Shown: piece by piece, positions 54,060 to 57,267 of the stretch | Position numbering within the stretch: position 1 is the first letter of the stretch | How the letters are laid out: the number at the start of each line of letters is the position of its first letter | DNA from: CAZLFA01 sp964558665 | Lineage (GTDB): Bacteria; Desulfobacterota; Syntrophia; Syntrophales; PHBD01 | DNA: 57,267 nt | Direction: 5' to 3' | Assembly (NCBI GenBank): GCA_964558665.1 | Contig: CAZLFA010000017.1 | Coordinates: forward strand, 1-57,267 | Position numbers and translations under genes: made by a program | The notes under the pieces: model-generated | Databases searched by the model: none | The model's input: only the letters and a program-made list of their open reading frames with translations | Told to the model about the DNA's origin: nothing

Positions 54060-54237
54060 GTTTCCATCCGGAAACTCCGGATGCTGAAACTTTTGGTTTC
54101 CGGATTGGAAAGAGGTTATTTTTCGTTCCGGCAAGGAGATCAAGGGATTGCGCGGAGGCGTACTTTACGTACGTCGCACAAGCAATACCGCAGATCGACA
54201 CAGCCGGAGCGGAAAAGAGCCCTTTCCGGACGGAAAC
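54060..54237. repeat. Miniature inverted-repeat element, intact 178-bp copy
   Basis: The left terminus GTTTCCATCCGGAAA (54060-54074) is the reverse complement of the right terminus TTTCCGGACGGAAAC (54223-54237) with one mismatch. TA flanks both ends. Inside are the 5' hairpin (GGAAAC ... GTTTCC), the GTTCCGGCAAGGAGAT block, and the GATTGCGCGGAGGCG/GCACAAGCAAT hairpin. It has no coding capacity. It fills most of the gap 54028-54381 upstream of the LysR gene. Confidence 0.75.
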
Positions 54238-54381
54238 TAAATAATATTTTTATAAGATATCAGGGGCAATGCCGGTATTTGGAGGTGCAGCGGGATATTT
54301 GTCTTTTATCCGCTACAGGAATAACGTCCATTACCATAAGGAATAATTTGATCGGACATCTTTAATGTGCTATCAGGAATC

Positions 54382-55311
54382 ATGCGCTACGATAATTTCA
54401 GATACATATCATTGCAGCAGTTGGAGGCGCTCAGAGAAATCGTGGAGACCGGCAGTTTCACACGCGCCGCTGCCGATCTCTTTGTCACGCAGCCGTCCCT
54501 GACCAAACAGATAAAAAACCTGGAAGAGTATATCGGCACGAAGGTCATCAACCGGAAGCACAACGGTGTGACGCTGACTCCGGAAGGCAAAGTCCTTTAC
54601 GATTACGCAAAGCGCATACTGAGAATGAGGGAGGAGGCGCACGAAAAAATCCTCACTCTGAAGGATCACGCCGCAGGCCATATCTTTGCCAGCGCCAGCA
54701 GCATACCGGCAACCTATCTCCTGCCCACCGTAATATCACAATTGTGGAAGACGTCACCCGGGATTCGTGTTCATCTGCAGACTATGGACAGCGAAGATGC
54801 GCGTTTATCCATATTGAACGATCAAGCAGAAATAGGCTTCATCGGCAAAGAGATCCATGACCGGAAATTGATTATCGAATCTTTATGGAAAGACCGCATT
54901 GTTCTGGCTGCGGCCAGCGGGCACCCCTGGTCGCAGAAAAAATCAATCGGCCTCGATGAACTTGCCGGGGAACCCTTCATCACCCGAGAAAACGGATCGG
55001 GAACGAGAGAGACCATCGAACAGCATCTTCAAGGCCTGAAAAGCAGTTTCGCCCGTTTCAATGTTGTCTGCGAGATGGGAAGTTCAGAAGCTGTAAAGGA
55101 AGCGATAATCGCCGGCCTGGGAGTTTCCCTCATTTCCATACATGCCATCGGACGGGAATTAAAGCAGGGGGTGCTGAAGCAGGTGACGATAAGAAACTGC
55201 ATAATTGAACGAAACTTCTTCATGATCTACAGGAAGCAGCTTCATCTGATGGCTTATCACAAGCTGTTTCTGGCAGCGGCAAGAAGCAGTCGTCTTCAGT
55301 CTGCTGTCTGA
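54382..55311 (+). CDS. LysR-family transcriptional regulator
   Basis: About 309 residues. The N-terminal winged helix-turn-helix (LQQLEALREIVETGSFTRAAADLFVTQPSLTKQIKNLE in outline, about 10-65) is followed by a periplasmic-binding-like effector domain (about 93-300: HIFASASSIPATYLLP ... GLGVSLISIHAIGREL). The start at ATG 54382 has AGGA four bases upstream. It resembles CysB/CysL-type regulators in the effector domain, but the ligand and targets are unknown; no divergently transcribed metabolic gene lies beside it, only a hybrid kinase beyond the miniature element. Confidence 0.88.
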   Translation: MRYDNFRYISLQQLEALREIVETGSFTRAAADLFVTQPSLTKQIKNLEEYIGTKVINRKHNGVTLTPEGKVLYDYAKRILRMREEAHEKILTLKDHAAGHIFASASSIPATYLLPTVISQLWKTSPGIRVHLQTMDSEDARLSILNDQAEIGFIGKEIHDRKLIIESLWKDRIVLAAASGHPWSQKKSIGLDELAGEPFITRENGSGTRETIEQHLQGLKSSFARFNVVCEMGSSEAVKEAIIAGLGVSLISIHAIGRELKQGVLKQVTIRNCIIERNFFMIYRKQLHLMAYHKLFLAAARSSRLQSAV

Positions 55312-55420
55312 TTGCCGCACTTTTTACGAACAGACATCGCCATCATTCATTATTTCTATATTTTAACCGCCTTCATCCCGTATTGCAATTGGACACCAAG
55401 GGTTACGGGTGCTATGTAAG

Positions 55421-55490
55421 CTGCCATCTTCCTCAGGTGGCAGTCATATGGCGCACTGCTTCGCATCCCGCAGCCTTATGAGAAAGCAGT
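55421..55490. other. Two tandem hairpins in intergenic DNA
   Basis: CTGCCA (55421-55426) pairs with TGGCAG (55438-55443), and ACTGCTT (55455-55461) pairs with AAGCAGT (55484-55490). They lie in a 237-bp gap between convergent LysR and transferase genes. The short frame across them has no protein character. The pattern suggests a structured RNA fragment, but it matches no class I can name. Confidence 0.35.
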
Positions 55491-55548
55491 CTGCCCGACG
55501 CGTTTATTTATTGCCGGCGTTGGGAAAGTATCGGGCTGAAAAAGCCTG

Positions 55549-56244
55549 TTATTTATACAATCTGGAGAGAAGTTCAGGAGAAACTCCAACAAGATAAAGG
55601 GTTATCAAAAGCCAGTTACGCAAGGTACACAAGAGGATGCCTTCTTTTTCCCACCGCCGTTGTGAAGTCGTAACCGCACCCTTAACAATGGTTATTTGCC
55701 CCCTTCTTTTTTTTATACGCCTCATTATTTCCACGTCCTCCATCAGAGGTATATCTGCAAATCCACCTATTATTGCGAAGTAATTCCTGGCAAAAAAGAA
55801 CGCCTGATCTCCGTAAGGGATTCTGGTAATACGGGAGCGCCAGGAAGCGATTCTTGCGATCAAGCGAAAAACAAGGCGGTCGGAATCGAAAGAAAGATCA
55901 AAGGCTCCTGCTATGCACTTCGGATTACCCAACGCTGTTTCCATTACAGAAAAACAACCGGCCGGAAGATAAGTATCGGCATGCAGAAAGACCACGATGT
56001 CGCCCCTTGCCATGGCAGCGCCACAATTCATTTGCTTTCCCCGGCCTTTTTCGCTGATTGCTGTTTTTACATCGCGGTGCTGGATAGCCCCAATAGTTTT
56101 CCCGTCTCTGTCGCCATCCACAACTATGATCTCAATGGCTGCTCCCGCAGTGTGGGCGATCTCCTCAACATGTGCGATAGTTTCATTGATGACGTTCTGC
56201 TCATTGACAACAGGGATAATTATAGAAAAGCGGGGAGGCATCAT
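55549..56244 (-). CDS. Family 2 glycosyltransferase, selenodomain-associated transferase 2 type
   Basis: A 231-residue GT-A enzyme. It opens FSIIIPVVNEQNVI, has VVDGDRDGKT where most GT2 enzymes have DD.S.D, GRGKQMNCGAAMARGDIVVFLHADT, and FARNYFAIIGGFADIPLMEDVEI. These features are those of the TIGR04283 group ('transferase 2, rSAM/selenodomain-associated'). It overlaps the next gene by four bases. In other genomes the pair travels with a radical SAM protein and a selenocysteine-containing protein; neither is adjacent here. Substrate unknown. Confidence 0.8.
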   Translation of the reverse strand: MMPPRFSIIIPVVNEQNVINETIAHVEEIAHTAGAAIEIIVVDGDRDGKTIGAIQHRDVKTAISEKGRGKQMNCGAAMARGDIVVFLHADTYLPAGCFSVMETALGNPKCIAGAFDLSFDSDRLVFRLIARIASWRSRITRIPYGDQAFFFARNYFAIIGGFADIPLMEDVEIMRRIKKRRGQITIVKGAVTTSQRRWEKEGILLCTLRNWLLITLYLVGVSPELLSRLYK

Positions 56245-56924
56245 CTCTCTTTGCCAAAGCCATAATCACGCAGACAAAACATTGTTTTTGATCCGGCAAA
56301 ACCGCTCTTTTCACTTTCATTGATCAAAGCGGCAATGTCTGCCGGATGGTCAATATCTCTCCATAATGGAAGCATGTGAACCCGGTATCCCGCTCTGTTG
56401 AGGATAATATCCATAGTCGATTTAAATACATCATCGTCACCCCATTTTATCCCCTTAAAAGCCTCCGGTGTGAACGATTCCGTATTAAAGCCAATCAGGT
56501 AATATCCACCATCATATGCAGGGCCGATTACGGCATCACTATCTTCAAGCGATTGGAATGCTTCTTTGATTATCTGTTGAGGAAGATCAGGACTGTCGCT
56601 TCCTATAACAACAACCGATTGGAATCCATCGGAAAAACATTGACAGAAGGCATTATGCATCCTTTCGCCAAGGTCTTTACCAGCCTGGGGGATGTATGAC
56701 AAAGTATCTCCAAACTCTCCGGGAAAGTCTTTCTCTCTTTCCTGAGGATGGAAGGCGATCCGGAACCGGTAATCACCTCCTGATAATCTATCAATAAGGT
56801 CTTCAATGAAAGCACGATAAAGACGGACAACCATGTTTTCATCACAACACTGACTAAGCCGGGATTTTACTTTTCCTTTTTCCGGGTACTTGACAAACAT
56901 GATAAGGCATCGTTCGTTGTTCAT
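56241..56924 (-). CDS. DUF2064 nucleotidyltransferase-like, selenodomain-associated transferase 1 type
   Basis: A 227-residue protein with a CofC/GT-A-like fold. It starts CLIMFVKYPEKGKVKSRLS, contains VVVIGSDSPDLPQQII, DAVIGPAYDGGYYLIGF and a late WRDIDHPADIAAL. These are hallmarks of the DUF2064/TIGR04282 group ('transferase 1, rSAM/selenodomain-associated'). It is the first gene of a two-gene operon with the family 2 transferase. The pair probably builds and transfers an activated sugar-like group, but the product is not known. Confidence 0.82.
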   Translation of the reverse strand: MNNERCLIMFVKYPEKGKVKSRLSQCCDENMVVRLYRAFIEDLIDRLSGGDYRFRIAFHPQEREKDFPGEFGDTLSYIPQAGKDLGERMHNAFCQCFSDGFQSVVVIGSDSPDLPQQIIKEAFQSLEDSDAVIGPAYDGGYYLIGFNTESFTPEAFKGIKWGDDDVFKSTMDIILNRAGYRVHMLPLWRDIDHPADIAALINESEKSGFAGSKTMFCLRDYGFGKER

Positions 56925-57007
56925 CGGCTAAATAATGATAATTCTTCTAGTGGGCTATTTAAAGAATTCCTCTATGCTGTTTCGATTTGCGACAAGGAGG
57001 TCATTTA

Positions 57008-57112
57008 GTTTCCATCCGGAAACTCCGGATGTTGAAACTTTCAGTTTCCGGATTGGAAAGAGGTTATTTTTCGTTCCGGCAAGGAGATATAAAATCCCCC
57101 TTGCCCCCTGAT
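57008..57112. repeat. Miniature element, copy truncated by IS110 remnant
   Basis: It opens GTTTCCATCCGGAAACTCCG after TA, as at 54060, and runs through GTTCCGGCAAGGAGATATAA to AATCCCCCTTGCCCCC, as at 19 kb. It stops abruptly at about 57112, where IS110 coding sequence begins; the right terminus is missing. Confidence 0.7.
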
Positions 57113-57151
57113 ATGGACATCCAACCCAACATATGTGCTATACTTCCTCAT
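57113..57151 (-). pseudogene. IS110 transposase, 5' fragment only
   Basis: Thirteen codons of a transposase that is normally 300-400 residues. The remaining Tyr-Val-Gly-Leu-Asp core identifies the family; the RuvC-like body and the C-terminal serine domain are absent. It cannot be functional on its own. Confidence 0.6.
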
Positions 57152-57267
57152 ACTTGCCTCCTTTTCCTGGCTCTGTAGTGTTTGAAATCTCTTTCTAGCA
57201 CTATAACCCACGCTTGGTACTGTCAATTTTTTTGTGTGAAATTTTCATAGGCCAATTCTTTAAAGAA
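57113..57267 (-). mobile_element. IS110-family remnant: upstream region plus first 13 transposase codons
   Basis: On the minus strand an ATG at 57151-57149 with AAAAGGAGG upstream encodes MRKYSTYVGLDVH, the usual N-terminus of IS110-family DEDD transposases (GLDVH includes the first catalytic Asp). After His13 the frame runs into the miniature element. Upstream, TTGACA (57226-57221) and TATAGT (57205-57200), 15 bases apart, could be a promoter. In IS110-group elements the left-end non-coding region encodes the bridge RNA, so part of that RNA gene may lie at 57152-57267. The window ends before the element's terminus. Confidence 0.65.

Noticed and set aside
55421..55490. Cobalamin riboswitch or group II intron fragment
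   Set aside because: Short pieces on the minus strand resemble both, but the conserved boxes do not line up and no suitable downstream gene follows, so no class was assigned.
55409..55597. A 62-residue plus-strand frame
   Set aside because: It crosses two hairpins and enters the antisense of the transferase gene, with no ribosome site.

Overview
This 57 kb window looks like chromosome from a Gram-negative anaerobe, most likely a deltaproteobacterium (Desulfobacterota, Syntrophus/Smithella-like). The basis is gene content: a complete Lol/Bam/lipid A export run, a SelD that is itself a selenoprotein, the 'rSAM/selenodomain-associated' transferase pair, and PAS hybrid kinases. The taxon is an inference; no rRNA or tRNA gene is visible. 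Base composition is moderate, about half GC, with one clearly AT-rich island at about 3.4-5.2 kb.

Layout. 0-9 kb, minus strand: a secreted RHS/YD-repeat protein with a short polymorphic C-terminal tip (4773-8855), an overlapping small membrane protein, two tandem paralogous small membrane proteins, and a 1045-residue secreted array of Ig-like domains. I read this as a contact-toxin module with an immunity bank. 9-19 kb: UbiA prenyltransferase plus radical SAM/SPASM enzyme, the purDHE operon, TsaC-like tRNA modification, and a minus-strand group (zinc-ribbon/DUF3426, hpt, cysteine-cluster protein). 19-32.5 kb: lysS, then envelope biogenesis genes in order (lolC-like, lolD, bamA, skp-like, lpxD, lpxA, lpxB, msbA, lpxK). 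32.5-42.2 kb: a surface-polysaccharide cluster (GT2, epimerase, hexapeptide acyltransferase, HisH-like, HisF-like and PP-loop amidotransferase for sugar amidination, GT-B, flippase, GT-C/TPR). 42.4-57 kb: DUF1566 protein, thrC-ridA, selD with an in-frame UGA, patatin, REC-GGDEF, an RCK-pore-RCK potassium channel with an HD protein, ThiF-like enzyme, hybrid kinase, LysR regulator, and two selenodomain-associated transferases.

Genes that work together: Lol exports lipoproteins, BamA and Skp assemble outer-membrane proteins, Lpx and MsbA make and flip lipid A, and the next cluster makes the O-antigen-like glycan, probably with an acetamidino sugar. lpxD and lpxA are adjacent without the usual fabZ between them.

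Non-coding structure is unusually rich. A family of miniature elements ends in an inverted repeat around GTTTCCRTCCGGAAA, flanked by TA, and copies show stepwise internal deletion (54.1, 57.0, 48.4, 19.0 and 14.65 kb). A second family of long hairpins lies at 15.2 and 42.3 kb, and related arms flank the DUF1566 gene as inverted repeats. Both window ends sit in mobile-element remnants: an IS21-like end on the left and a 13-codon IS110 transposase start with its upstream region on the right.

The strongest special findings are the UGA-containing selD with a bacterial SECIS-like hairpin, the RHS tip with linked candidate immunity genes, and the TIR-bearing miniature element family.
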